Positions 13,316-23,673 of a stretch of 64,000 nt of DNA are shown piece by piece. Both the position numbers and the translations under genes were made by a program. Positions within the stretch are counted from its first letter, which is position 1; the number at the start of each line of letters is the position of its first letter. The stretch is from Drechmeria coniospora (Eukaryota; Ascomycota; Sordariomycetes; Hypocreales; Ophiocordycipitaceae). Location: NCBI RefSeq assembly GCF_001625195.1, contig NC_054390.1:5987222-6051221 (forward strand), read 5' to 3'. The notes below the pieces were generated by a model, which was not told the origin of the DNA, searched no databases, and saw nothing but the letters and a program-made list of their open reading frames with translations.

Positions 13316-15043
13316 ATGAGCGCCATCCTCTCCGCCGACGACCTGAACGATTTCATCTCGCCAGGCGTCACCTGCATAAAGCCCATCGAGACGCTACCCG
13401 CCGCGCCGACGGCGTCGGAGAACGAAGTCATCCTCGACGGACAGCACCCTGCATCTTTGACGCCGGCTTCGGCCGCCCAGATTTCCCTCACCGACTGCCT
13501 CGCCTGCTCCGGCTGCGTCACCTCGGCCGAGGCAGTGCTGGTCAGCCTGCAGAGTCACGCCGAGGTGCTCTCGACGCTCGACGGCGCACCCGCGCTACGC
13601 GTACGTCCTTCGGCAGCAAGCGAGAGCGGCTTCGCCGTCGACGGACTCGAGAATGAAGATTCGAAGCTGTTTGTCGCGAGCGTGAGCCCGCAAACGAGGG
13701 CGAACCTGGCGGCGGCGTGCGGAGGAGGTGCGTCGGAGCGAGATGCCGGCCGCATGCTGGAAACCCTGCTCGGCGGTCCGTCGGGGCTGGCTGCCGGAGG
13801 GAGGTGGCGGAACGGCTTCACGTGGGTGGTCGACACCAACGTCGCGCGGGAAGCGACGCTCGTCTTGGCAGCTGACGAAGTGCTCGCCTCCGCCGAGACC
13901 GGCCGGCCCGTCCTCTCGCGGCCCATCCTCGCCTCGTCATGCCCCGGCTGGGTCTGCTATGCCGAAAAGACGCACCCCCACGTGCTCCCTCACCTTTCCA
14001 GGGTCAAGTCGCCCCAGGCCCTGATGGGGACCCTGCTCAAGACGGTCCTGAGCCGGAGGCTAGGCATACCGCCGAGCAGGATATGGCACCTGGCCGTCAT
14101 GCCGTGCTTCGACAAGAAGCTCGAGGCGAGCAGGGAGGAGCTCACCGACGAGGTCTGGGCCGGCGCCGGCCTGCCGGGCAGGGGCGTCCGCGATGTCGAC
14201 TGCGTCATCACAAGCAAGGAAATCGTCATGCTCGCCGAATCGAGAGGGATAAACTTCCTTGACATTCCTAGAAGCGAAAGCTCGACGGCCGCACCCGTGC
14301 CGTTCCCGGACCCGAGGCTGCAGGCCTTTCTGTTCCCCCCAAACGGCACCCGCAACCCGCCCCGCGCGGCCGGCTCCTCGGGCGGACTGCTGCATCACAT
14401 CCTGCAACGCAGGGCCTCGCAAACGCCCGGCGCCAACGTCCAGATGATGCGCGGCCGCAACGCCGATGTCGTCGAGTTCGTCGTCGTCGTCGACGGGGAA
14501 ACCGTATTCAAGGCGGCGCGGTACTACGGATTCAGGAATATCCAAAATCTCGTCCGGAGACTGAAGCCTGCGCGGCCGTCTCGCATGCCCGGCGGACGGC
14601 CGTTTGGAAGCGCGCGGAGACCGTCCGGGAAGACGGCGTCTCTCGAATATGGCTATGTCGAGGTCATGGCGTGCCCGGGGGGCTGCACCAACGGTGGCGG
14701 CCAGATCAAGGTGGACGACCGTCTCGTCGCCGAGCGCAAGCACCTGTCCGGCAAGCCCGGTCCGCAGGAGCACAAGAGCTGGCTCGAGGAAGTAGATGAA
14801 GCATACTTCTCCGCCGACGAGATGACGGGGGATGAGGTTGTGGTATCGGGGGATGTCGTGGGCGGCATCTCCCGGTCATACATAAATGATACCCTGGCGT
14901 ACTGGGCCGACATGACGGGCATTGGTCTGGAAAGGCTGGCACTCACGAGCTTTCGCGAGGTGCTCGGCAGCGTCGGGAAGGACGACGTCTCCGACGCGGA
15001 CAAGGTTGTTCAGCTGGCTGGCAAGATAGGCGGCGGGTGGTAG
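13316..15043 (+). CDS. NAR1: Cytosolic Fe-S cluster assembly factor NAR1
   Basis: Nar1 is the [Fe]-hydrogenase-like protein of the cytosolic iron-sulfur assembly (CIA) machinery, bridging the Nbp35-Cfd1 scaffold and the targeting complex. The single exon encodes 575 residues from the ATG that begins MSAILSADDLNDF. The N-terminal cluster ligands are present: C20 and C61/C64/C67 in DCLACSGC. The C-terminal cluster motifs are also there: SSCPGWVCYAEKTHP, MPCFDKKLEASR and EVMACPGGCTNGGGQI. Length matches fungal Nar1. The C-terminus ends GGGW, and a terminal Trp is the CIA-targeting tail seen on many client and CIA proteins. The frame is open about 230 bases upstream, but that stretch is leader-like. 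It converges tightly with the SUZ-domain gene. Confidence 0.95.
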   Translation: MSAILSADDLNDFISPGVTCIKPIETLPAAPTASENEVILDGQHPASLTPASAAQISLTDCLACSGCVTSAEAVLVSLQSHAEVLSTLDGAPALRVRPSAASESGFAVDGLENEDSKLFVASVSPQTRANLAAACGGGASERDAGRMLETLLGGPSGLAAGGRWRNGFTWVVDTNVAREATLVLAADEVLASAETGRPVLSRPILASSCPGWVCYAEKTHPHVLPHLSRVKSPQALMGTLLKTVLSRRLGIPPSRIWHLAVMPCFDKKLEASREELTDEVWAGAGLPGRGVRDVDCVITSKEIVMLAESRGINFLDIPRSESSTAAPVPFPDPRLQAFLFPPNGTRNPPRAAGSSGGLLHHILQRRASQTPGANVQMMRGRNADVVEFVVVVDGETVFKAARYYGFRNIQNLVRRLKPARPSRMPGGRPFGSARRPSGKTASLEYGYVEVMACPGGCTNGGGQIKVDDRLVAERKHLSGKPGPQEHKSWLEEVDEAYFSADEMTGDEVVVSGDVVGGISRSYINDTLAYWADMTGIGLERLALTSFREVLGSVGKDDVSDADKVVQLAGKIGGGW

Positions 15044-15071
15044 AATAGGTAGAGGGGGCTTGACGCCGGAA

Positions 15072-15994
15072 TCAACTGCCGTTGGCCGCCGCTCGTCGCG
15101 CAAAGGCAAACCCTTTGCCGGTGCCGTCGGGTCCTCTCGGTGCCCGAATCGGCTGATACATGTCCTCTTTTATGGCCTGCGAGCTCTTGGACGGCTCGCC
15201 ATCCGGCGTTCGCCTCCGCGAGAGAGACTCCTGTCTGGGGGAGTGGTTCGGGTTGTAGAGCTCCCTGGACGGCCCGCTCGGCAAGTTCTGCCGCCTCATG
15301 TCCGGCTGATGGCGGGTGCCGTCAAAGTTGGAGGCGCGCCCTCCACGCGCCCGCCCTCGGCCCTGGGAAGGAAATCGACCTGAGTCGGCTCGAGGAGGCG
15401 TGACGGTGCCGGGCGAGGAGCCGGCCGACGATGGCGCGGACTCTCCAAAGATCTTGGCGCGCGCCTCGTCGTACCGCCGCTGCTTTTCCTCGCGATCGCG
15501 CTTCTGCTTGGCGCGGATCTCTTCGGGGGACAGCTGAACGCCTTTGCCGTCCGACTCGGCGTCGTCGTCGTCGTTGTCAAGGGTGAGCTGCGACAGACCC
15601 GTGACGGGATCGCGCCTGGCGAGCATGGGTTTGCGGCTGAGGACCTTCACCTGGGGCTTGAAGGTGGATGTCAGGGGGACCGCGTTGCTGGCCTCGAGGA
15701 AGTGGAAGGTCTGGCTTGCGTCGCTGAGCATCCGTCAGCACATGCATCATGACTCCCGCACCGCAGCAGGGGGGGACGGGGGTCGTGGGGAAGAACGCAC
15801 GCTGACTCCCACAGTTTCCGATTCGTCTCGGCGTGTCGCTGGAGCCGCTCGGTTTTGGAGAGGGATGCCTCGTCGACGACGTTTTGGGGCGTTGGTTGCC
15901 GTTGCTCGCGCGCAAAGGTATCGACTCGCGACTCCCAATCGTCATCCCACGCGTCAGGGATCACCGCCCCCGCTGGTGATGATGCCTTCTTCAT
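15072..15994 (-). CDS. SUZ-domain protein (candidate RNA-binding)
   Basis: Two exons (15801-15994 and 15072-15723) separated by a 77-nt intron encode 281 residues. The junction was set by frame and by the continuous reading WESADASQTFHFLEA. The N-terminus has the PDAWDDDWE motif common to fungal members. The middle segment LSPEEIRAKQKRDREEKQRR, with KIFGES following, fits the SUZ domain, an RNA-binding helix also found in R3H proteins. The C-terminal APRGPDGTGKGFAFARR fits the SUZ-C motif. Between them lies an RG-rich stretch (GRGRARGGRAS). A role in mRNA metabolism is inferred from the domains only. Its stop codon lies 28 bases from that of NAR1 on the other strand. Confidence 0.8.
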
Positions 15995-16852
15995 GGCGAG
16001 GGAATGCTTCGAGACGGACGGGATATCCGAGGAAGCGAGCGAGATGCCGCTGGGCGTCCGGCGAAGACTTTTGGGGGGGCCTGCTGGGTGGTAGCGGGTG
16101 CAACGTCGGCGCTCGATGGGACGACACGAAGAGTCTTCCCATAGGTCGGAGAATCAGGCACTTTCTGATGTGGCGGGGAGCCGATTTCCGTCGCCGTGAG
16201 ATGTCGGGCGTTTCCAGCGTTTGGTTGATGATGGGTGGGAATGGATCGACGGCCGGCTATTAATGCTAGACTGGGCAATTATCAAGAGGGCGTGGCTCGA
16301 TGGTGGGGCGTTCGTTCACAGTACTGTACTTTCAGAGTACCGTACGGATATTACGGAGTATTAATTACAGCATGCCATATTCTGGACAAGCACTGTGCAG
16401 TTAGGCGCTACAAGTACCTTGGCCTTGGTGCCTTCTTTCACCTTTCCACCTGTAACTTGGCTGGCAATAGTGGTAATAGTCCCTAAGTTCTTTTTTATTA
16501 GCAACTGGGCACCTGGTATTGTTCCGTCCTGTAGCTTAACTTACAGCACGACGTACGTACTTACTTACAGTGCTTACGTTAGTACTTGCCTACCTACTGG
16601 TACTTACTTTACATTTGGCAACCATCATTGGGTCATGCCAACAACTCTCATTCTACACTGCGACAACTTCGTATGGGCCACGCAAGATTTGCTTTCCATT
16701 GCTGCTATTTCCGCCCTTGTCAAACCTACTCAAATCTCCCGCGAGCTTGAGAGTGCACGCAAGATTCCTCGGCACCGGCCACCAACGCATGGGCCATCAG
16801 CATCCCTCCTCCCACGACGCCAACCCCCCCATCTTCCTTCCAGCAGCTAGCC
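15995..16852. other. Intergenic region with a small GTAC-rich patch
   Basis: This divergent spacer lies between the SUZ gene and the small gene at 16853. A short GTAC-type patch occupies about 16315-16375 and 16550-16610 (cagtactgtacttt, acgtacgtacttactt). No coding potential is recognised. Confidence 0.5.
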
Positions 16853-17217
16853 ATGTCCATGGATGCCGGCCCGTCACGTCAGGGTGAATTGGAGCTCGCC
16901 GAACCCGTCACCCCAGCCGGCAGCGGCGCCGGTCTTGCGCGGAAGTCAAAGGAGGAGTACCTTCTGTCAAGGCTCTTGGACCAGAGCTTCAACATTAGTA
17001 CGGCCGACGGGATTCCCCCTTGTCCAGAAGGAGTACTGACAATCTCGCGGCAGAGACATACCCTGATCCGCTGATCCCGCGGAAGGGTGTCGACCCCCAA
17101 TTCTTCCCCAAAGGCGTGACGCCAGAGCGGGAGTTGCAGTGGCTGGATCGGATCAAGGCGGTCAGAGCCGAGCAAGCAGACAACGGCACGAAGTCGCACA
17201 AGACAGAAGGGGCCTAG
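16853..17217 (+). CDS. Small protein of unknown function (102 residues)
   Basis: I do not recognise the family. The model has two exons (16853-16997 and 17054-17217) around a 56-nt intron with a CTGAC branch site 13 bases before the acceptor. The splice joins two open frames into a coherent 102-residue protein (RKSKEEYLLSRLLDQSFN, then KTYPDPLIPRKGVDPQFFPK). The second half has a high density of the Pro, Asp and aromatic residues expected of a folded conserved segment, and ends in a charged helix (RELQWLDRIKAVRAEQA). No signal peptide or membrane segment is visible. The smooth reading across a canonical intron is the main evidence that the gene is real. Confidence 0.65.
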
Positions 17218-20200
17218 ATCCTGAATACCTCTTGTATTTGGCCCCTCGTTTCTGGAACATGCATCCTTCCGCACTATCAAGCCGTAACGGGAGACACGAC
17301 GGACCAGTCCCCAGGCGGCCATGCCGTTTTGAGCGCTGCACGTCAGGATGTACGAGTTCTTGGGGGAACATGTGCTAGAAATGTCCTGTGGCTCTGCGAG
17401 GCAGAATGTGTGATGCAAACTCGGATGGCGCCGAGGTCCAACATTTGCATCGAATGCGTCCATCGAAACCTCCTCGGGTGGTCCCCACGACGCGAGCAAG
17501 GGTCAGCTGTTCACGCTCTCACTTTCCTTGCCGACTGAGGGAGGCGAAACATGCGCAGAGATATTCATCCAGGGGTGTTTGTACATGGGGCGACGGAATT
17601 GCTTCCACCTGACGGAGAAAACGAGCACTTTCTTGCAGGAGAAACGACGGAGCAAAATACATGCACTCAGGCGCTTGGCTTGTTGGCTAGGATGACCTAC
17701 CTTTCCGGGTCATTGGACTGGCGTATGAATGCGCTGCTATCGTCCAACGTGCAAGACTGTCGGCTTGCCGGCTCTGCCTGCCGATGCATGCCGATGTCGG
17801 CTTCCGTTGAATCGCAGGAAAGCGCTCACGATTGGTTCAACGGCAGATTCCTGCCGCAACGCGACCACTACCAAGGAAGCGGAATCAAGATGATGGAGAT
17901 CGGTCGGGAGACACGGCGGCTACTCGACGAGGAACCGAACCGCACGCCCTGTCCAAGCCGGGCAGAACAATGGGTTGCCCATTCCATATAGCGTCCGTCA
18001 CGCGAGTTCTGAGGGACTCCAAGGCCATTCATGGATGTCCGCTCCGTCTTCTTTGCTCGTTTCCCTACCGTTGCCGTCGCGCCATGCCGAGACCTGATAC
18101 GATCTGGGCTCCCTGCACATGCTGCAACATGGGCTCGGTTACGGAGAGAGACTCTCTGTCACATCAGCAGCGCCACTCATGCGCCAACACATCCGAGCTT
18201 CCAAACCTCGGGCTAGCGATGAACAAGGATCGGCGAGTCTGCATCATGTTTCGCTCTTTGATATTCCCCCAGGCCGTGCGTGTCCTCCCAGACTCAAGAA
18301 ATAATCCTCGAGGGCTCGGCTTTCCCTCGTCGATGACCCGGCGGAGCTTGAAGTTGCCGCCGCCATTGTCGACAGGTCCAAGTCGGCTACCGCTGCCAAG
18401 CCGACCGCGGCGTACGCGGCTTGCAGCTCGACCAGGATGGCCCGGCGCTCGCCCAGGTCCGGGAATGTGCCGACAGTTCGGGTTATTACTCCGAGAGCGT
18501 CTGCGTCTGCGTCTGATAGAGCTTAGCCGTGTTGGCTTGGCCGGAACAGCGTCCAGAGTACTGTAGGTTCGTGAACGAGCACGGTACGTACTGTAGAGAG
18601 GAATCGGCGATGAAGCTTTTGAAATTGACAAGGGCGTACACTAACGACGGGTTACTAGTTAGTAGTGCCCTCAGAAAATGTGACAGGTAAGAGAGTCGCT
18701 GCGACTGGGCAGCGCAGCAGTACGGAATAATGAATACCTGCTCCAGTGCTTGTACTGCTACCGGCTGCCAACGGTCGACCCGGTGCATTCCATGAGGGTA
18801 TCGGCCTAGATTGAAAGGGGCTGGCCGATGCTGGCATCGTTCAAGACGGAGACGGACAATGAAAGTAAGCGTACGTGGGCATGCATGTAGCTCTCGACGT
18901 ACAAGTTGCGTCATGAATTCATTCACATGCTGTTACTACTCCCCATCCGGCGTCTGACCAACCTGGGCCTACCACGGCGGCAATAATCGCAAAGTGTTGG
19001 CAGCGGAAATAAGTAGTTGTCGCATCGTCCTCGTCATGCGGTGATGGCTGCATCTTCTTCATGCCACATTACTTGTATGCAATGTTTCAGGGCCGTGGCA
19101 TTAGCAGCAGCTGAGTGCGGACTTGGAGGATGCGGGCTGGGTGTGATATTAAGGGTATTCGAGAGCCTTGGCAGCTGAAACTGATGTACTTGCTGTACTG
19201 TACCTATACTGTATGAGTACGGAGTACTTGTACGTGCTGCATCTGTACATGTAAGTAATTACTAGGTACCTAGGTAAGTACGGAGTACATGTAGGTGTAA
19301 GTACGTAGGTGGTACGCACAAATTTGTTCTATGATAGGAAGCAATTATTACTGTACACTGTACTCCGTAAGTGCATGTGTACTCCGTACTTACCTAGTAC
19401 TCGGTACTCTTGACTCTGTACTCCGTACTGTCCAAGTACTTGCAGACGAACCTTGGTGGCCGATTTTTGTGGCTTGGTTGGAGGTGGATCTTATGAACGA
19501 CTTGGTACTAAGGCTTGGTTGGAGGTGGCTAGGTACCTGATAGGCAGCTCAACTGCACTTAAGTGTACTTACTGTACTGTACTTGCTTCCTAGTGAAGGT
19601 TCTTGCAGCAATTGGACGTACTTAAGTACTTAGTACGTACGTACTAGGTACCTCGCATACACAATACAACAGTAGGTACGGAGTACTGGATGCAGAATAC
19701 GCAAGTACCTACTCCGTACTTGAAGCAATAATAGGTGTAATTACACTACTTACTTGCTTGTATGGTAGTAGCACACTTTGCTGGTGGGCGCAAGCAAGTT
19801 CAACCATCAAGCACTCCCTCGTACCCCCGTACATGTACACCTACTCCGTACAGTGCATTTACATGTGTAATTTCTAACCTAGTTAGTACCTAGTAAGTAA
19901 GTCGATGGAGGTGCCGAGATACGAAGACCCCCACCAAAGATTTCGACCAAACGCCCAACGATACCTGTACAGTATGGCGTACGGATCCGGGAGCACCAGT
20001 GCTAATGCCTCGTAAACACTTGACTCTCGCTTTGCCGTACACATCCTCCTCCTGCATTGTGCCATCTACGCGGACGTGAATGGTAACCGGCTTGGAGCGA
20101 CTGTCGACGGATGGTGCCGACAATTGGCTCTCATTGCCGCCGTCATCCCACGTACGGACCCAGCGTCGCTCGGTGGCCAGTGCCGCATCTGTACGGGGCA

Positions 20201-21934
20201 AAGGACGTCATCAGCGGGCCGCAGGGTGCTCGAACAAACGCTTCTCGTTGTTTTTCAGTGTCCAAGAGGCTGAGAATTAGTGGTGCATGATGATTGGTGA
20301 ACTGCCATGTACCCAGGAGGTGCCGGGTGTAGGGCTGCGAAGAGTGCTGTCGGGCAGGAATACCTGTGTCGCGACCTGCTACAGGCACACACACATGCAG
20401 TGTCAAGTGTACTTGTACATAGCTGCATGTGCGTGTGCCTAGTATCTGCACATGCTCGGCATCACTCGTCGTCTGAGTGAGCGTGGGCAATTATTCGTAC
20501 GTAAAAACATGCCTGCGGATGCTCGTTCTTGGAACGCACCACGATAGACTCGACGCCGAAATTCCAGATACCCGAGACTTCCAAGACCGCGTCTTGGTCT
20601 AGTCATGTCTCAGTACGGATACACCTCGATGAGACATTGGATACTGGCGTACGTATTTGCCCACCTCCGGTGTCTCTGCAGCCGGGACGACGTTGATGGC
20701 TTGCCTGGCCATGGCAAGAATTTCAAGCTGCTCGTATGCAGTCGAACTAGGGTAATAATCCCGAAGGTATACCGTATCAAGTGGGTGGCTGCGAATTCTT
20801 GCTATCTCACGAGCTTGTGAAGTCGGCCCCGCTTGCCGTTGTGCTGTTCTGCCCCTTTTGCCCACTCAAACCCCCACTCTTGCGGGGCGGGAGCGAGGTT
20901 CCTTTCGAGATGATCGGGGAAACAGGACGTCATCAAGCTCGACATCGAGCTGGCCACCAGCCAATTTCTGAGGCAAAGTGGACGGGAAGAAGCTCTGTGC
21001 TTCGGACGATTGTTATCCGTCCTCTCCGCACGAATATGGACAGCCGTTCACGATTCCATACCACATCGGTGAGCAACGCGACCGGGAATCCATTCCGTCC
21101 GCTTTGCTTCCGTGAGGCGTCTGGCGCGCTGTCGCTTCAGGTGTCGATGCATGAAGGAGCAAGCATGGCTCAACCATGGAGACATCCTCGACCCCTTTGC
21201 GGTGATGGCAGTTGGACGATGGAAGATGGAGACTTGTTCCAGGCCAGCAGCATTGAATGGCCGGACCAGTAGGATGTTGAGTGTTGGTGCAGGACGGAGA
21301 CGGCGGCGAAGCATCGACATGGACTCGGTTGATGACGATTGTTCGTGGTAGAAGCAGGGCCTGCAGGCTCAAATGACTAATACCTAGGTACCTGAACGTG
21401 GTCGCCATTTACCTGGCGGTATTAGGTGGCACGCACGCGCACTGCCGTAATTGCCGGGCAGCTGCGTAGGCAGCAGCAGCAGGTTGGATATCGCCTGCCT
21501 GGGAGCATCACACTGATACCATGCACCACTGTGGCAGGGGAATGACTTGTGGTCTCGCTGTAACTTGGCGGCATTCCGTGGTAGCTTGCCTCCGTCCGCA
21601 GCATGGCGCTGGAGCGTCGGTAGGTGCTGTACTAGGTTAGTCGTCGGTGCGAGATGCACTGCATTGCCTTGCTGGCAGCCCCCAGCACTTTCTCCGCTGC
21701 AGCGTAAGCTACTAACGGACGGCACCCTGACCGAGCATCCGCCCCCATCCACATTCTCCTCCCCAACATCAAGCACCAGCGTCTCGGCCGTAACTTTTCA
21801 CTGCAATCATCGATTTCCACGTCGACTTCCATCGCCTCGTCGCCCCGAGAGCAACCTCTTGTTTTCTCGACGCACATCCTTCACCCCGTTCACCCCTCCG
21901 GCTGTCCGTCGGTCCAGCTAGGAAGCTTGCCACC
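17218..21934. other. Long region without a confident gene, possibly containing gene relics
   Basis: No complete gene model could be built. Two patches read like protein. On the plus strand near 18380-18520 there is GYRCQADRGVRGLQLDQDG followed by more residues to a stop. On the minus strand near 20600-20830 there is DYYPSSTAYEQLEILAMARQ, preceded by an acceptor-like sequence. Neither matches a family I know. The rest is mixed sequence plus the island at 19180-19885. Confidence 0.4.
19180..19885. repeat. GTAC-rich intergenic island 3
   Basis: Dense GTAC words include tacggagtac, GTACTCCGTACTT and AAGTACTTAGTACGTACGTAC near 19622-19650. A tggcttggttggaggtgg segment occurs twice within it (about 19471 and 19515), a small local duplication. 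Confidence 0.75.
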
Positions 21935-22543
21935 ATGTCGGGCCTGGCTGAAGGCGCCCATGCCAACCATGGCGGCTTCGATCTTCTCCGACGTGCCACC
22001 CAAGCGATGATGTCAAAGTAAGCAGCCGTTTTCCCCTTCGTCTCCCTCGAGCCTCTCCGACTTGTTCGTCCAATTCGCGCATTCGCACATACACACTGCG
22101 TCGCATGCATGGCTCCGCGTGGCCTTCATGACAGTCCAAGTGGATTTGGTCGGGTTGGCATTGGTTCGCCGGCAGCGACAGTGGTGCCCCCAACGACACC
22201 GTCGACGACGTTGTTGCGCAAGGCGAGTGGTGCCCGCGTATTACATCACCATCTGGTGCAGGTTGGCCAAGCTCCAGCGTCGGGTCGGCGGGAACGCGAG
22301 TCAGCCACTCGCCTAGCCTCTCATCCGAAACTGCCTTCGAATGAACGGCTACCTGCTCGTTTGAGCTCGAGCCTCCTGCGACAGTCCCAAACCATCCCAA
22401 CACCAAGCAGCCGGCCGGCCTCGTTCCATCTTCATCCATCGATTTCCTCGGCGGACGAGAGCCTCGAGACGACCCGGGTACGAACCGCACCGGTGGCAGT
22501 GCCGTCATCTTTGCGACGGAGGTGTCTGCAACGGTCGAATTAG
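21935..22543 (+). CDS. Candidate two-exon gene of unknown function
   Basis: A start codon in a strong context (gccaccATG) follows a C/T-rich leader-like stretch. It opens a 28-codon frame (MSGLAEGAHANHGGFDLLRR and eight more residues) that ends exactly where a GTAAGC donor overlaps the TAA stop at 22018-22023. Using the AG at 22140 as acceptor keeps the frame and gives exons 21935-22017 and 22141-22543, 161 residues in all. The second exon is Pro/Ser/Arg-rich and matches nothing I know, and no good branch site is visible before 22140. It could instead be a short upstream ORF in a long Sch9 leader. Confidence 0.25.
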
Positions 22544-23673
22544 TATTCGGTCTGGAGCGAGCCTTTGCATACCATCACTTCGCCGGACCGGAGAAGGCGA
22601 GAACGGGCCCGCTTAGCAGTCGATGCGTGCATTTACAATTATTTTTTTATACTCTGGAGGCGTTTTACAGCATCCCACCACGACTGGACCAACCCTTCTT
22701 CGGCGACGCCGCAGCAGCGCGAGAAGCAAACGAGGGCTCCGAGTACTTCGTGTACCTGCACCATGTACATGCAAAGTACACCGACAACGTGCTGTGCCGT
22801 GCGCGCCGCCCAAAGTACCCAGACGTACCCCCCTCTCCATCGGCGTCTCTGCTCAGCTTACCTTACCCTCCGCTGCCTCGCCTTACGAATGGCGAACGAA
22901 CGCTCTCGAAGATGCCCCAATCTGACTCGAGAGCCTTCTGGCTCGTCGGGTCAGAATAGTCATGGCGCAATCTCCCCTATACTTTTCAGCCAGCGGCACC
23001 TCCGTTTCACGGCTTCGGCATCCATGGCGGCCTCCCCGAGCAGTCCTGTGGAATAGGGAACACCCCCCCCCCCCCCCATCTTGGATCCTTGGTTTCTCTC
23101 ATCAACCAAAGTTCAAAAGCCTCCACGATCCCCACTCTCCCACATGGCCGGCCGCCCTTACGCCGTTACGGAGCAAAAATTCATTCATTGATTCCATCCC
23201 GCCCGTCGTCTCGACTTTCTAGCCTAACTCGCTTCGCTGTTCTCCTTTGCATCCGCTCTCGGATACGCCATCCAACTTCTCTCCTCCCTACCACACCACA
23301 CCCGCATCCCCTAGCAAACGACGCACATACACATGTCAGATTGCAGTTCGTCGACCTACGACTACACTCCCCTGCATCGCATCTTGTCCTCGTCCCTCAT
23401 CAATCGCTCACCACCAGTCCAACTTGCATGCATCGCATCACTCGTTCGGAACGTGTCCATCGTTACCCGTTCCATCATCCCCCTCTCCCTCACCCGCCAA
23501 CTGCCATGAACTAGTGTTCGAACCCGCCATCTCCATCCTCTCCTCTCCTCCTTCTTCGCCTCCGCCTCCGCCTGCTTCCCCTTCTTCCTTCCTTTCTCCC
23601 TTTCGAATTCTGCTCTGCGTCCTTGTTGCCCCCTCTTGACAGCATCATTTGCGCATGCGTTGCCGCCGCAGCC
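22544..23673. other. Sch9 promoter and long C/T-rich leader
   Basis: The kilobase before the Sch9 start is strongly C/T-rich on the plus strand, including a run of about 15 C at 23062-23077. Such tracts are typical of fungal promoters and 5' leaders. Open frames here are by-products of the composition. Confidence 0.5.

Noticed and set aside
17551..18566. Two overlapping plus-strand frames of 146 and 244 codons
   Set aside because: Codon use and composition look random, they overlap each other in different frames, and no motif is present.
22522..22959. 145-codon frame in the Sch9 upstream region
   Set aside because: It has no ATG start, no motifs, and lies in C/T-rich promoter sequence.
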